A stretch of DNA of 64,000 nt from Petrolisthes cinctipes (GCA_033782935.1 JAWQEG010000360.1:1054001-1118000), one strand, 5' to 3'; counted from the first letter of the stretch, positions 38,401 to 51,589 are shown. A program made the numbers and translations. Notes: generated from the sequence alone by a model not told the origin.

Positions 38401-40089
38401 GCACCAAAAATATCGATTTTCAGCATGTTTTGGGCCTGTATTTTGAAAATACTCTAACACGGAGTAGGCATGTACAGATCGCTTCTGGGACCCTAAAATA
38501 TTGAATTTTCGGGTGTTTAGGGCCAGAATTTGAGATATAAACGGGTACAGAAGATGCATGCACATATCGACTTTTGGGCACCTAAAAGATCGATTTTCAG
38601 TATGTTTTGAGCATGTATTTTGAAAATACTCTAACACGGATTAGGCATGTACAGATCGCTTCTGGGACCCCTAAATATCGAATTTTCGGGTGTTTTGGGA
38701 CTGAATTTGAGATATCGACTTTTTGGCACCTAAAAGATCGATTTTTAGCATGTTTTTAGCCTATATTTTGAAAATATTCTAGCACTGAGTAGGCATGTAC
38801 AGATTGCTTCTGGGACCCCAAAATATTGAATTTTCGGGTGTTTTGAGCCTGAATTTGAGATATAAACGGGTACAGAAGATACATGCACATATTGACTTTG
38901 GGCACCAAAAATATCGATTTTCAGCATGTTTTGGGCCTGAATTATGAAAATACTCTAACACGGAGTAGGCATGTACAGATCGCTTCTGGGACCCCAAAAT
39001 ATCGAATTTTCGGGTGTTTAGGGCCAGAATTTGAGATATAAACGGGTACAGAAGATGCATGCACATATCGACTTTTGGGCACCTAAAAGATCGATTTTCA
39101 GTATGTTTTTGGCCTGTATTTTGAAAATACTCTAACACGGAGTAGGCATGTACAGATACCTTCTGGGACCTCTAAATATCGAATTTTCGGGTGTTATGGG
39201 ACTGAATTTGAGATATCGATTTTTTGGCACCTATAATATCGATTTTTAGCATGTTTTTAGCCTATATTTTGAAAATATTATAGCACTGTGTAGGCATGTA
39301 CAGATTGCTTCTGGGACCCCAAAATATTGAATTTTCGGGTGTTTTGAGCCTGAATTTGATATATAAACGGGTACAGAAGATACATGCACATATTGACTTT
39401 GGGCATCTAAAATATCGATTTTCAGCATGTTTTGGGCCTGTATTTTGAAAATACTCTAACACTGAGTAGACATGTACAGATTGCTTCTGGGACCCCAAAA
39501 TATTGAATTTTCGGGTGTTTTGAGCTTGAATTTGAGATATAAACGGGTACTGAAGATGCATGCACATATCGACTTTTGTGCACCTAACAGATCGATTTTC
39601 AGTATGTTTTGAGCATGTATTTTGAAAATACTCTAACACGGAGTAGGCATGTACAGATCGCTTCTGGGACCCCTAAATATCGAATTTTCGGGTGTTTTGG
39701 GACTGAATTTGAGATATCGACTTTTTGGCACCTAAAAGATCGATTTTTTGCATGTTTTTAGCCTATATTTTGAAAATATTCTAGCACTGAGTAGGCATGT
39801 ACAGATTGCTTCTGGGACCCCAAAATATTGAATTTTCGGGTGTTTTGAGCCTGAATTTGAGATATAAACGGGTACAGAAGATGCATGCACATATCGACTT
39901 TTGGGCACCTAAAAGATCGATTTTCAGTATGTTTTTGGCCTGTATTTTGAAAATACTCTAACACGGAGTAGGCATGTACAGATACCTTCTGGGACCTCTA
40001 AATATCGAATTTTCGGGTGTTTTGGGACTGAATTTGAGATATCGATTTTTTGGCACCTAAAATGTCGATTTTTAGCATGTTTTTAGCCT
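35430..40089 (+). repeat. Super-repeat copy 2, block X' (4660 bp)
   Basis: It matches block X at +11,837 (tiles 35430, 35931, 36432 [326], 36758, 37259, 37760 [502], 38262, 38763, 39264 and 39765). All rare markers listed for X are present. The only substitution I noticed is TAACTCGGAG near 38133 against TAACACGGAG in X. The last tile, 39765-40089, is 325 bp instead of 501, because one monomer of 176 bp is missing. Confidence 0.92.
39765..40089 (+). repeat. Dimer formed by loss of one A monomer in X'
   Basis: In X the equivalent trimer (27928-28428) is A2-B2-C2. Here the monomer begins as A (GCACTGAGTAGG...AGATTGC) and ends as B2 (GATGCATGCAC, GGGCACCTAAAAG, TTTGGCCTG). The A2 end and B2 start are gone, including the rare GAAAATTCTC. 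From here the offset between the two copies changes from 11,837 to 11,661. Confidence 0.88.
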
Positions 40090-41081
40090 ATATTTTGAAA
40101 ATATTCTAGCACTGTGTAGGCATGTACAGATTGCTTCTGGGACCCCAAAATATTGATTTTTCGGGTGTTTTGAGCCTGAATTTGAGATATAAACGGGTAC
40201 AGAAGATACATGCACATATTGACTTTGGTCATCTAAAATATCGATTTTCAGCATGTTTTGGGCCTGTATTTTGAAAATACTCTAACACTGAGTAGGCATG
40301 TACAGATTGCTTCTGGGACCCCAAAATATTGAATTTTCGGGTGTTTTGAGCCTGAATTTGAGATATAAACGGGTACTGAAGATGCATGCACATATCGACT
40401 TTTGTGCACCTAAAAGATCGATTTTCAGTATGTTTTGAGCATGTATTTTGAAAATACTCCAACACGGATTAGGCATGTACAGATCGCTTCTGGGACCCCT
40501 AAATATCGAATTTTCGGGTTTTTTGGGACTGAATTTGAGATATCGACTTTTTGGCACCTAAAATATCGATTTTTAGCATGTTTTTAGCCTATATTTTGAA
40601 AATATTCTAGCAATGTACAGATTGCTTCTGGGACCCCAAAATATTGAATTTTCGGGTGTTTTGAGCCGGAATTTGAGATATAAACGGGTACAGAAGATAC
40701 ATGCACATATTGACTTTGGGCACCAAAAATATCGATTTTCAGCATGTTTTGGGCCTGAATTTTGAAAATACTCTAACACGGAGTAGGCATGTACAGATCG
40801 CTTCTGGGACCCCAAAATATAGAATTTTCGGGTGTTTTGAGCCTGAATTTGAGATATAAACGGGTACTGAAGATGCATGCACATATCGACTTTTGTGCAC
40901 CTAAAAGATCGATTTTCAGTATGTTTTGAGCATGTATTTTGAAAATACTCCAACACGGATTAGGCATGTACAGATCGCTTCTGGGACCCCTAAATATCGA
41001 ATTTTCGGGTTTTTTGGGACTGAATTTGTGATATCGACTTTTTGGCACCTAAAATATCGATTTTTAGCATGTTTTTAGCCT
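40090..41081 (+). repeat. Partial Y after X' (992 bp)
   Basis: Tiles of 501 (40090) and 491 (40591) match the start of Y at offset 11,661. The second tile's C carries ACTCCAACACGG and GGGTTTTTTGGG, which in Y1 belong to the C of the first tile, plus a private TTTGTGATATCG near 41031. The long duplication therefore ends near 40.9 kb. Confidence 0.85.
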
Positions 41082-42544
41082 ATATTTTGAAAATATTCTA
41101 GCAATGTACAGATTGCTTCTGGGACCCCAAAATATTGAATTTTCGGGTGTTTTGAGCCTGAATTTGAGATATAAACGGGTACAGAAGATACATGCACATA
41201 TTGACTTTGGGCACCAAAAATATCGATTTTCAGCATGTTTTGGGCCTGAATTTTGAAAATACTCTAACACGGAGTAGGCATGTACAGATCGCTTCTGGGA
41301 CCCCAAAATATCGAATTTTCGGGTGTTTAGGGCCAGAATTTGAGATATAAACGGGTACAGAAGATGCATGCACATATCGACTTTTGGGCACCTAAAAGAT
41401 CGATTTTCAGTATGTTTTTGGCCTGTATTTTGAAAATACTCTAACAAGGAGTAGGCTTGTACAGATACCTTCTGGGACCTCTAAATATCGAATTTTCGGG
41501 TGTTTTGGGACTGAATTTGATATATCGATTTTTTGGCACCTAAAATGTCGATTTTTAGCATGTTTTTAGCCTATATTTTGAAAATATTCTAGCACTGAGT
41601 AGGCACGTACAGATTGCTTCTGGGACCCCAAAATATTGAATTTTCGGGTGTTTTGAGCCTGAATTTGAGATATAAACGGGTACAGAAGATACATGCACAT
41701 ATTGACTTTGGGCACCAAAAATATCGATTTTCAGCATGTTTTGGGCCTGAATTTTGAAAATACTCTAACACTGAGCAGGCATGTACAGATTGCTTCTGGG
41801 ACCCCAAAATATCGAATTTTCGGGTGTTTTGAGCCTGAATTTGAGATATAAACTGGTATTGAAGATGCACCTAAAAGATCGATTTTCAGTATGTTTTGAG
41901 CATGTATTTTGAAAATACTCTAACACGGAGTAGGCATGTACAGATCGCTTCTGGGACCCCTAAATATCGAATTTTCGGGTGTTTTGGGACTGAATTTGAG
42001 ATATCGACTTTTTGGCACCTAAAAGATCGATTTTTAGCATGTTTTTAGCCTATATTTTGAAAATATTCTAGCACTGAGTACAGATTGCTTCTGGGACCCC
42101 AAAATATTGAATTTTCGGGTGTTTTGAGCCTGAATTTGAGATATAAACGGGTACAGAAGATACATGCACATATTGACTTTGGGCATCAAAAATATCGATT
42201 TTCAGCATGTTTTGGGCCTGAATTTTGAAAATACTCTAACACGGAGTAGGCATGTACAGATCGCTTCTGGGACCCCAAAATATCGAATTTTCGGGTGTTT
42301 AGGGCCAGAATTTGAGATATAAACGGGTACAGAAGATGCATGCACATATCGACTTTTGGGCACCTAAAAGATCGATTTTCAGTATGTTTTTGGCCTGTAT
42401 TTTGAAAATACTCTAACAAGGAGTAGGCTTGTACAGATACCTTCTGGGACCTCTAAATATCGAATTTTCGGGTGTTTTGGGACTGAATTTGATATATCGA
42501 TTTTTTGGCACCTAAAATGGCGATTTTTAGCATGTTTTTAGCCT
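41082..42544 (+). repeat. Trimers with distinct small deletions (491, 479, 493 bp)
   Basis: Tiles: 41082 (491, A2'-B2-C2), 41573 (479, A2-B1-C1 with a 22-bp deletion in B) and 42052 (493, A2-B2-C2 with an 8-bp deletion in A). C2 monomers here share AACAAGGAGTAGGCTTGTAC and GATATATCG, variants seen earlier near 16950-17030 and again after 45040. Confidence 0.87.
41851..41885 (+). other. 22-bp microhomology deletion in a B1 monomer
   Basis: The text reads GAAGATGCACCTAAAAG where B1 normally has GAAGATGCATGCAC...TTTTGTGCACC. TGCA occurs at both edges, so the loss is a 22-bp deletion with TGCA microhomology at about 41866-41869. I saw no other copy of it in the window. Confidence 0.85.
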
Positions 42545-44528
42545 ATATTTTGAAAATATTCTAGCACTGTGTAGGCATGTACAGATTGCTTCTGGGACCC
42601 CAAAATATTGAATTTTCTGGTGTTTTGAGCCTGAATTTGAGATATAAACGGGTACAGAAGATACATGCACATATTGACTTTGGGCATCTAAAATATCGAT
42701 TTTCAGCATGTTTTGGGCCTGTATTTTGAAAATACTCTAACACTGTACAGATTGCTTCTGGGACCACAAAATATTGAATTTTCGGGTGTTTTGAGTCTGA
42801 ATTTGAGATATAAACGGGTACTGAAGATGCATGCACATATCGACTTTTGTGCACCTAAAAGATCGATTTTCAGTATGTTTTGAGCATGTATTTTGAAAAT
42901 ACTCTAACACGGAGTAGGCATGTACAGATCGCATCTGGGACCCCTACATATCGAATTTTCGGGTGTTTTGGGACTGAATTTGAGATATCGACTTTTTGGC
43001 ACCTAAAAGATCGATTTTTAGCATGTTTTTAGCCTATATTTTGAAAATATTCTAGAACTGAGTAGGCATGTACAGATTGCTTCTGGGACCCCAAAATATT
43101 GAATTTTCGGGTGTTTTGAGCCTGAATTTGAGATATAAACGGGTACAGCAGATACATGCACATATTGACTTTTGGCATCTAAAATATCGATTTTCAGCAT
43201 GTTTTGGGCCTGAATTTTGAAAATACTCTAACACTGAGTAGGCATGTACAGATTGCTTCTGGGACCCCAAAATATTGAATTTTCGGGTGTTTTGAGCCTG
43301 AATTTGAGATATAAACGGGTATTGAAGATGCATGCACATATCGACTTTTGTGCACCTAAAAGATCGATTTTCAGTATGTTTTGAGCATGTATTTTGAAAA
43401 TACTCTAACACGGAGTAGGCATGTACAGATCGCTTCTGGGACCCCTAAATATCGAATTTTCGGGTGTTTTGGGACTGAATTTGAGATATCGACTTTTTGG
43501 CACCTAAAAGATCGATTTTTAGCATGTTTTTAGCCTATATTTTGAAAATATTCTAGCACTGTACAGATTGCTTCTGGGACCCCAAAATATTGAATTTTCG
43601 GGTGTTTTGAGCCTGAATTTGAGATATAAACGGGTACAGAAGATACATGCACATATTGACTTTGGGCTTCTAAAATATCGATTTTCAGCATGTTTTGGGC
43701 CTGTATTTTGAAAATACTCTAACACTGAGTAGGCATGTACAGATTGCTTCTGGGACCCCAAAATATCGAATTTTCGGGTGTTTAGGGCCAGAATTTGAGA
43801 TATAAACGGGTACTGAAGATGCATGCACATATCGACTTTTGTGCACCTAAAAGATCGATTTTCCGTATGTTTTGAGCATGTATTTTGAAAATACTCGAAC
43901 ACGGAGTAGGCATGTACAGATCGCTTCTGGGACCCCTAAATATCGAATTTTCGGGTGTTTTGGGACTGAATTTGAGATATCGACTTTTTGGCACCTAAAA
44001 GATCGATTTTTAGCATGTTTTTAGCCTATATTTTGAAAATATTCTAGCACTGAGTAGGCATGTACAGATTGCTTCTGGGACCCCAAAATATTGAATTTTC
44101 GGGTGTTTTGAGCCTGAATTTGAGATATAAACGGGTACAGAAGATACATGCACAAATTGACTTTGGGCACCAAAAATATCGATTTTCAGCATGTTTTGGG
44201 CCTGAATTTTGAAAATACTCTAACACGTAGTAGGCATGTACAGATCGCTTCTGGGACCCCAAAATATCGAATTTTCGGGTGTTTAGGGGAAGAATTTGAG
44301 ATATAAACGGGTACAGAAGATGCATACACATATCTACTTTTGGGCACCTAAAAGATCGATTTTCAGTATGTTTTTGGCCTGTATTTTGAAAATACTCTAA
44401 CACGGAGTAGGCATGTACAGATACCTTCTGGGACCTCTAAATATCGAATTTTCGGGTGTTTTGGGACTGAATTTGAGATATCGATTTTTTGGCACCTAAA
44501 AGATCGATTTTTAGCATGTTTTTAGCCT
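42545..44528 (+). repeat. Trimer run 491-501-491-501
   Basis: Tiles: 42545 (491; the 10-bp deletion is in B, AACACTGTACAG near 42741, not in A), 43036 (501, GTACAGCAGATAC and CTTTTGGCATC), 43537 (491) and 44028 (501). The 43036 and 43537 units are closely matched by 47621 and 48122 (offset 4585), including GTATTGAAGATG and GGGCTTCTAAA. Confidence 0.87.
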
Positions 44529-46618
44529 ATATTTTGTAAATATTCTAGCACTGAGTAGGCATGTACAGATTGCTTCTGGGACCCCAAAATATTGAATTTT
44601 CGGGTGTTTTGAGCCTGAATTTGAGATATAAACGGGTACTGAAGATGCATGCACATATCGACTTCTGTGCACCTAAAAGATCGATTTTCAGTATGTTTTT
44701 AGCATGTATTTTGAAAATACTCTAACACGGAGTAGGCATGTACAGATCGCTTCTGGGACCCCTAAATATCGAATTTTCGGGTGTTTTGGGACTTAATTTG
44801 AGATATCGACTTTTTGGAACCTAAAAGATTGATTTTTAGCATGTTTTTAGCCTATATTTTGAAAATATTCTAGCACTGTACAGATTGCTTCTGGGACCCC
44901 AAAATATCGAATTTTCGGGTGTTTAGGGCCAGAATTTGATATATAAACGGGTACAGAAGATGCATGCACATATCGACTTTTGGGAACCTAAAAGATCGAT
45001 TTTCAGTATGTTTTTGGCCTGTATTTTGAAAATACTCTAACAAGGAGTAGGCTTGTACAGATACCTTCTGGGACCACTAAATATCGAAATTTCGGGTGTT
45101 TTGGGACTGAATTTGAGATATCGATTTTTTGGCACCTAAAATGTCGATTTTTTAGCATGTTTTTAGCCTATATTTTGAAAATATTCTAGCACTGTGTAGG
45201 CATGTACAGATTGCTTCTGGGACCCCAAAATATTGAATTTTCGGGTGTTTTGAGCCTGAATTTGAGATATAAACGGGTACTGAAGATGCATGCACATATC
45301 GGCTTTTGTGCATCTAAAAGATCGATTTTCAGTATGTTTTGAGCATGTATTTTGAAAATACTCTAACAAGGAGTAGGCATGTACAGATCGCTTCTAGGAC
45401 CCCTAAATATCGAATTTTCGGGTGTTTTGGGACTGAATTTGAGATATCGACTTTTTGGCACCTAAAAGATCGATTTTTAGCATGTTTTTAGCCTATATTT
45501 TGAAAATATTCTAGCACTGAGTAGGCATGTACAGATTGCTTCTGGGACCCCAAAATATTGAATTTTCGGGTGTTTTGAGCCTGAATTTGAGATATAAACG
45601 GGTACTGAAGATGCATGCACATATCGACTTCTGTGCACCTAAAAGATCGATTTTCAGTATGTTTTGAGCATGTATTTTGAAAATACTCTAACACGGAGTA
45701 GGCATGTACAGATCGCTTCTGGGACCCCTAGATATCGAATTTTCGGGTGTTTTGGGACTTAATTTGAGATATCGACTTTTGGGAACCTAAAAGATCGATT
45801 TTCAGTATGTTTTTGGCCTGTATTTTGAAAATACTCTAACAAGGAGTAGGCTTGTACAGATACCTTCTGGGACCACTAAATATCGAAATTTCGGGTGTTT
45901 TGGGACTGAATTTGAGATATCGATTTTTTGGCACCTAAAATGTCGATTTTTTAGCATGTTTTTAGCCTATATTTTGAAAATATTCTAGCACTGTGTAGGC
46001 ATGTACAGATTGCTTCTGGGACCCCAAAATATTGAATTTTCGGGTGTTTAGGGCCAGAATTTGAGATATAAACGGGTACAGAAGATGCATGCACATATCG
46101 ACTTTTGGGCACCTAAAAGATCGATTTTCAGTATGTTTTTGGCCTGTATTTTGAAAATACTCTAACAAAGAGTAGGCTTGTACAGATACCTTCTGGGACC
46201 ACTAAATATCGAAATTTCGGGTGTTTTGGGACTGAATTTGATATATCGATTTTTTGGCACCTAAAATGTCGATTTTTAGCATGTTTTTAGCCTATATTTT
46301 GAAAATATTCTAGCACTGTGTAGGCATGTACAGATTGCTTCTGGGACCCCAAAATATTGAATTTTCGGGTGTTTTGAGCCTGAATTTGAGATATAAACGG
46401 GTACTCAAGATGCATGCACATATAGACTTTTGTGCACCTAAAAGATCGATTTTCAGTATGTTTTGAGCATGTATTTTGAAAATACTCGAACACGGAGTAG
46501 GCATGTACAGATCGCTTCTGGGACCTCTAAATATCGAATTTTCGGGTGTTTTGGGACTGAATTTGAGATATCGATTTTTTGGCACCTAAAATGTCGATTT
46601 TTAGCATGTTTTTAGCCT
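44529..46618 (+). repeat. Dimer island: A/B hybrids alternating with C
   Basis: Tiles: 44529 (325), 44854 (316), 45170 (325), 45495 (474), 45969 (325) and 46294 (325). Nearly every unit is an A/B1 or A/B2 hybrid followed by a C, so complete A monomers are absent for about 2.1 kb. The 44854 unit also has the 10-bp deletion and one extra T in GTCGATTTTTTAGC. Period and composition differ clearly from the flanking trimer runs. Confidence 0.88.
45672..45819 (+). repeat. C1/B2 hybrid monomer followed by C2
   Basis: It starts as C1, including the 29-bp deletion (GAGATATCGACTTTTGGG), but its 3' end reads GATCGATTTTCAGTATGTTTTTGGCCTG as in B2. It is followed directly by a C2, so the order hybrid, C-like, C2 makes up the 474-bp unit at 45495. 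Confidence 0.83.
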
Positions 46619-48612
46619 ATATTTTGAAAATATTCTAGCACTGTGTAGGCATGTACAGATTGCTTCTGGGACCCCAAAATATTTAATTTTCGGGTGTTTT
46701 AAGCCTGAATTTGAGATATAAACGGGTACAGAAGATACATGCACATATTGACTTAGGGCATCTAAAATATCGATTTTCAGCATGTTTTGGGCCTGTATTT
46801 TGAAAATACTCTAACACTGAGTAGGCATGTACAGATTGCTTCTGGGACCCCAAAATATTGAATTTTCGGGTGTTTTGAGCCTGAATTTGAGATATAAACG
46901 GGTACTGAAGATTCATACACATATCGACTTTTGGGCACCTAAAAGATCGATTTTCAGTATGTTTTTGGCCTGTATTTTGAAAATACTCTAACACGGAGTA
47001 GGCATGTACAGATACCTTCTGGGACCTCTAAATATCGAATTTTCGGGTGTTTTGGGACTGAATTTGAGATATCGATTTTTTGGCACCTAAAATGTCGATT
47101 TTTAGCATGTTTTTAGCCTATATTTTGAAAATATTCTAGCACTGTGTAGGCATGTACAGATTGCTTCTGGGACCCCAAAATATTGAATTTTCGGGTGTTT
47201 TGAGCCTGAATTTGAGATATAAACGGGTACAGAAGATACATGCACATATTGACTTTGGGCATCTAAAATATCGATTTTCAGCATGTTTTGGGCCTGTATT
47301 TTGAAAATACTTTAACACTGAGTAGGCATGTACAGATTGCTTCTAGGACCCCAAAATATTGAATTTTCGGGTGTTTTGAGCCTGAATTTGAGATATAAAC
47401 GGGTACTGAAGATGCATGCACATATCGACTTTTGTGCACCTAAAAGATCGATTTTCAGTATGTTTTGAGCATGTATTTTGAAAATACTCTAACACGGAGT
47501 AGGCATGTACAGATCGCTTCTGGGACCCCTAAATATCGAATTTTCGGGTGTTTTGGGACTGAATTTGAGATATCGACTTTTTGGCACCTAAAAGATCGAT
47601 TTTTTGCATGTTTTTAGCCTATATTTTGAAAATATTCTAGCACTGAGTAGGCATGTACAGATTGCTTCTGGGACCCCAAAATATTGAATTTTCGGGTGTT
47701 TTGAGCCTGAATTTGAGATATAAACGGGTACAGCAGATACATGCACATATTGACTTTTGGCATCTAAAATATCGATTTTCAGCATGTTTTGGGCCTGAAT
47801 TTTGAAAATACTCTAACACTGAGTAGGCATGTACAGATTGCTTCTGGGACCCCAAAATATTGAATTTTCGGGTGTTTTGAGCCTGAATTTGAGATATAAA
47901 CGGGTATTGAAGATGCATGCACATATCGACTTTTGTGCACCTAAAAGATCGATTTTCAGTATGTTTTGAGCATGTATTTTGAAAATACTCTAACACGGAG
48001 TAGGCATGTACAGATCGCTTCTGGGACCCCTAAATATCGAATTTTCGGGTGTTTTGGGACTGAATTTGAGATATCGACTTTTTGGCACCTAAAAGATCGA
48101 TTTTTAGCATGTTTTTAGCCTATATTTTGAAAATATTCTAGCACTGTACAGATTGCTTCTGGGACCCCAAAATATTGAATTTTCGGGTGTTTTGAGCCTG
48201 AATTTGAGATATAAACGGGTACAGAAGATACATGCACATATTGACTTTGGGCTTCTAAATATCGATTTTCAGCATGTTTTGGGCCTGTATTTTGAAAATA
48301 CTCTAACACTGAGTAGGCATGTACAGATTGCTTCTGGGACCCCAAAATATAGAAATTTTCGGGTGTTTAGGGCCAGAATTTGAGATATAAACGGGTACTG
48401 AAGATGCATGCACATATCGACTTTTGTGCACCTAAAAGATCGATTTTCAGTATGTTTTGAGCATGTATTTTGAAAATACTCTAAAAAGGAGTAGGCATGT
48501 ACAGATCGCTTCTGGGACCCCTAAATATCGAATTTTTGGGTGTTTTGGGACTGAATTTGAGATATCGACTTTTTGGCACCTAAAAGATCGATTTTTAGCA
48601 TGTTTTTGGCCT
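46619..48612 (+). repeat. Trimer run 501-501-501-491
   Basis: Tiles: 46619 (A1 with TTTAATTTTCGGG, hybrid B, C2), 47120 (T1), 47621 (501, AGCAGATAC marker) and 48122 (491, A'-B-C1). In 48122 an A is lost in CTTCTAAATATCG and another gained in ATAGAAATTTTCGGG, leaving the length unchanged. The last two units repeat 43036-44027. Confidence 0.87.
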
Positions 48613-50263
48613 ATATTTTGAAAATATTCTTGCACTAAGTAAGCATGTACAGATTGCTTCTGGGACCCCAAAATATTGAATTTTCGGGTGTTTTGAGCCT
48701 GAATTTGAGATATAAACGGGTACAGAAGATACATGCACATATTGACTTTGGGCACCAAAAATATCGATTTTCAGCATGTTTTGGGCTTAAATTTTGAAAA
48801 TACTCTAACACGGAGTAGGCGTGTACAGATCGCTTCTGGGACCCCAAAATATCGAATTTTCGGGTGTTTAGGGCCAGAAATTGAGATATAAACGGGTACA
48901 GAAGATGCATGCACATATCGACTTTTGGACACCTAATAGATCGATTTTCAGTATGTTTTTGGCCTGTATTTTGAAAATACTCTAACACGGAGTAAGCATG
49001 TACAGATACCTTCTGGGACCTCTAAATATCGAATTTTCGGGTGTTTTGGGACTGAATTTGAGATATCGATTTTTTGGCACCTAAAATGTCGATTTTTAGC
49101 ATGTTTTTAGCCTATATTTTGAAAATATTCTAGCACTGTGTAGGCATGTACAGATCGCTTCTGGGACCTCTAAATATCGAATTTTCGGGTGTTTTGGGAC
49201 TGAATTTGAGATATCGATTTTTTGGCACCTAAAATGTCGATTTTTAGCATGTTTTTAGCCTATATTTTGAAAATATTCTAGCACTGTGTAGGCATGTACA
49301 GATTGCTTCTGGGACCCCAAAATATTGAATTTTCGGGTGTTTTTAGCCTGAATTTGAGATATAAACGGGTACAGAAGATACATGCACATATTGACTTTGG
49401 GCATCTAAAATATCGATTTTCAGCATGTTTTGGGCCTGTATTTTGAAAATACTCTAACACTGAGTAGGCATGTACAGATTGCTTCTGGGACCCCAAAATA
49501 TTGAATTTTCGGGTGTTTTGAGCCTGAATTTGAGATATAAACGGGTACTGAAGATGCATACACATATCGACTTTTGGGCACCTAAAAGATCGATTTTCAG
49601 TATGTTTTTGGCCTGTATTTTGAAAACACTCTAACACGGAGTAGGCATGTACAGATACCTTCTGGGACCTCTAAATATCGAATTTTCGGGTTTTTTGGGA
49701 CTGAATTTGAGATATCGATTTTTTGGCACCTAAAATGTCGATTTTTAGCATGTTTTTAGCCTATATTTTGAAAATATTCTAGCACTGTGTAGGCATGTAC
49801 AGATTGCTTCTGGGACCCCAAAATATTGAATTTTCGGGTGTTTTGAGCCTGAATTTGAGATATAAACGGGTACAGAAGATACATGCACATATTGACTTTG
49901 GGCATCTAAAATATCGATTTTCAGCATGTTTTGGGCCTGTATTTTGAAAATACTCTAACACTGAGTAGGCATGTACAGATTGCTTCTAGGACCCCAAAAT
50001 ATTGAATTTTCGGGTGTTTTGAGCCTGAATTTGAGATATAAACGGGTACTGAAGATGCATGCACATATCGACTTTTGTGCACCTAAAAGATCGATTTTCA
50101 GTATGTTTTGAGCATGTATTTTGAAAATACTCTAAAAAGGAGTAGGCATGTACAGATCGCTTCTGGGACCCCTAAATATCGAATTTTTGGGTGTTTTGGG
50201 ACTGAATTTGAGATATCGACTTTTTGGCACCTAAAAGATCGATTTTTAGCATGTTTTTGGCCT
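48613..50263 (+). repeat. HOR-d copy 1, 1651 bp
   Basis: Tiles: A2-B2-C2 501 (48613; CACTAAGTAAGC, GGCGTGTAC, CCAGAAATTG), lone C-length monomer 148 (49114), trimer 501 (49262; GTGTTTTTAGCCTG) and T1 501 (49763). A CTCTAAAAAGGAG marker recurs at 48480, 50131 and 51457. Confidence 0.9.
49114..49261 (+). repeat. Lone 148-bp C monomer with an A-type start
   Basis: It begins ATTCTAGCACTGTGTAGG like A and then reads AGATCGC...ACCTCTAAATATCG with the 29-bp deletion, so it is an A/C2 hybrid of C length. It follows a C2 directly, giving C-C order. The same element is at 50765-50912 and 52091-52238. Confidence 0.88.
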
Positions 50264-51589
50264 ATATTTTGAAAATATTCTGGCACTAAGTAAGCATGTA
50301 CAGATTGCTTCTGGGACCCCAAAATATTGAATTTTCGGGTGTTTTGAGCCTGAATTTGAGATATAAACGGGTACAGAAGATACATGCACATATTGACTTT
50401 GGGCACCAAAAATATCGATTTTCAGCATGTTTTGGGCTTAAATTTTGAAAATACTCTAACACGGAGTAGGCGTGTACAGATCGCTTCTGGGACCCCAAAA
50501 TATCGAATTTTCGGGTGTTTAGGGCCAGAAATTGAGATATAAACGGGTACAGAAGATGCATGCACATATCGACTTTTGGACACCTAAAAGATCGATTTTC
50601 AGTATGTTTTTGGCCTGTATTTTGAAAATACTCTAACACGGAGTAAGCATGTACAGATACCTTCTGGGACCTCTAAATATCGAATTTTCGGGTGTTTTGG
50701 GACTGAATTTGAGATATCGATTTTTTGGCACCTAAAATGTCGATTTTTAGCATGTTTTTAGCCTATATTTTGAAAATATTCTAGCACTGTGTAGGCATGT
50801 ACAGATCGCTTCTGGGACCTCTAAATATCGAATTTTCGGGTGTTTTCGGACTGAATTTGAGATATCGATTTTTTGGCACCTAAAATGTCGATTTTTAGCA
50901 TGTTTTTAGCCTATATTTTGAAAATATTCTAGCACTGTGTAGGCATGTACAGATTGCTTCTGGGACCCCAAAATATTGAATTTTCGGGTGTTTTTAGCCT
51001 GAATTTGAGATATAAACGGGTACAGAAGATACATGCACATATTGACTTTGGGCATCTAAAATATCGATTTTCAGCATGTTTTGGGCCTGTATTTTGAAAA
51101 TACTCTAACACTGAGTAGGCATGTACAGATTGCTTCTGGGACCCCAAAATATTGAATTTTCGGGTGTTTTGAGCCTGAATTTGAGATATAAACGGGTACA
51201 GAAGATACATGCACATATTGACTTTGGGCATCTAAAATATCGATTTTCAGCATGTTTTGGGCCTGTATTTTGAAAATACTCTAACACTGAGTAGGCATGT
51301 ACAGATTGCTTCTAGGACCCCAAAATATTGAATTTTCGGGTGTTTTGAGCCTGAATTTGAGATATAAACGGGTACTGAAGATGCATGCACATATCGACTT
51401 TTGTGCACCTAAAAGATCGATTTTCAGTATGTTTTGAGCATGTATTTTGAAAATACTCTAAAAAGGAGTAGGCATGTACAGATCGCTTCTGGGACCCCTA
51501 AATATCGAATTTTTGGGTGTTTTGGGACTGAATTTGAGATATCGACTTTTTGGCACCTAAAAGATCGATTTTTAGCATGTTTTTGGCCT
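50264..51589 (+). repeat. HOR-d copy 2, shortened to 1326 bp
   Basis: Tiles: 501 (50264), lone C 148 (50765; TTTTCGGACTG), A 176 (50913) and a B1/A1 hybrid-headed 501 (51089). It is 325 bp shorter than copy 1, equal to one B plus one C. Confidence 0.9.
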
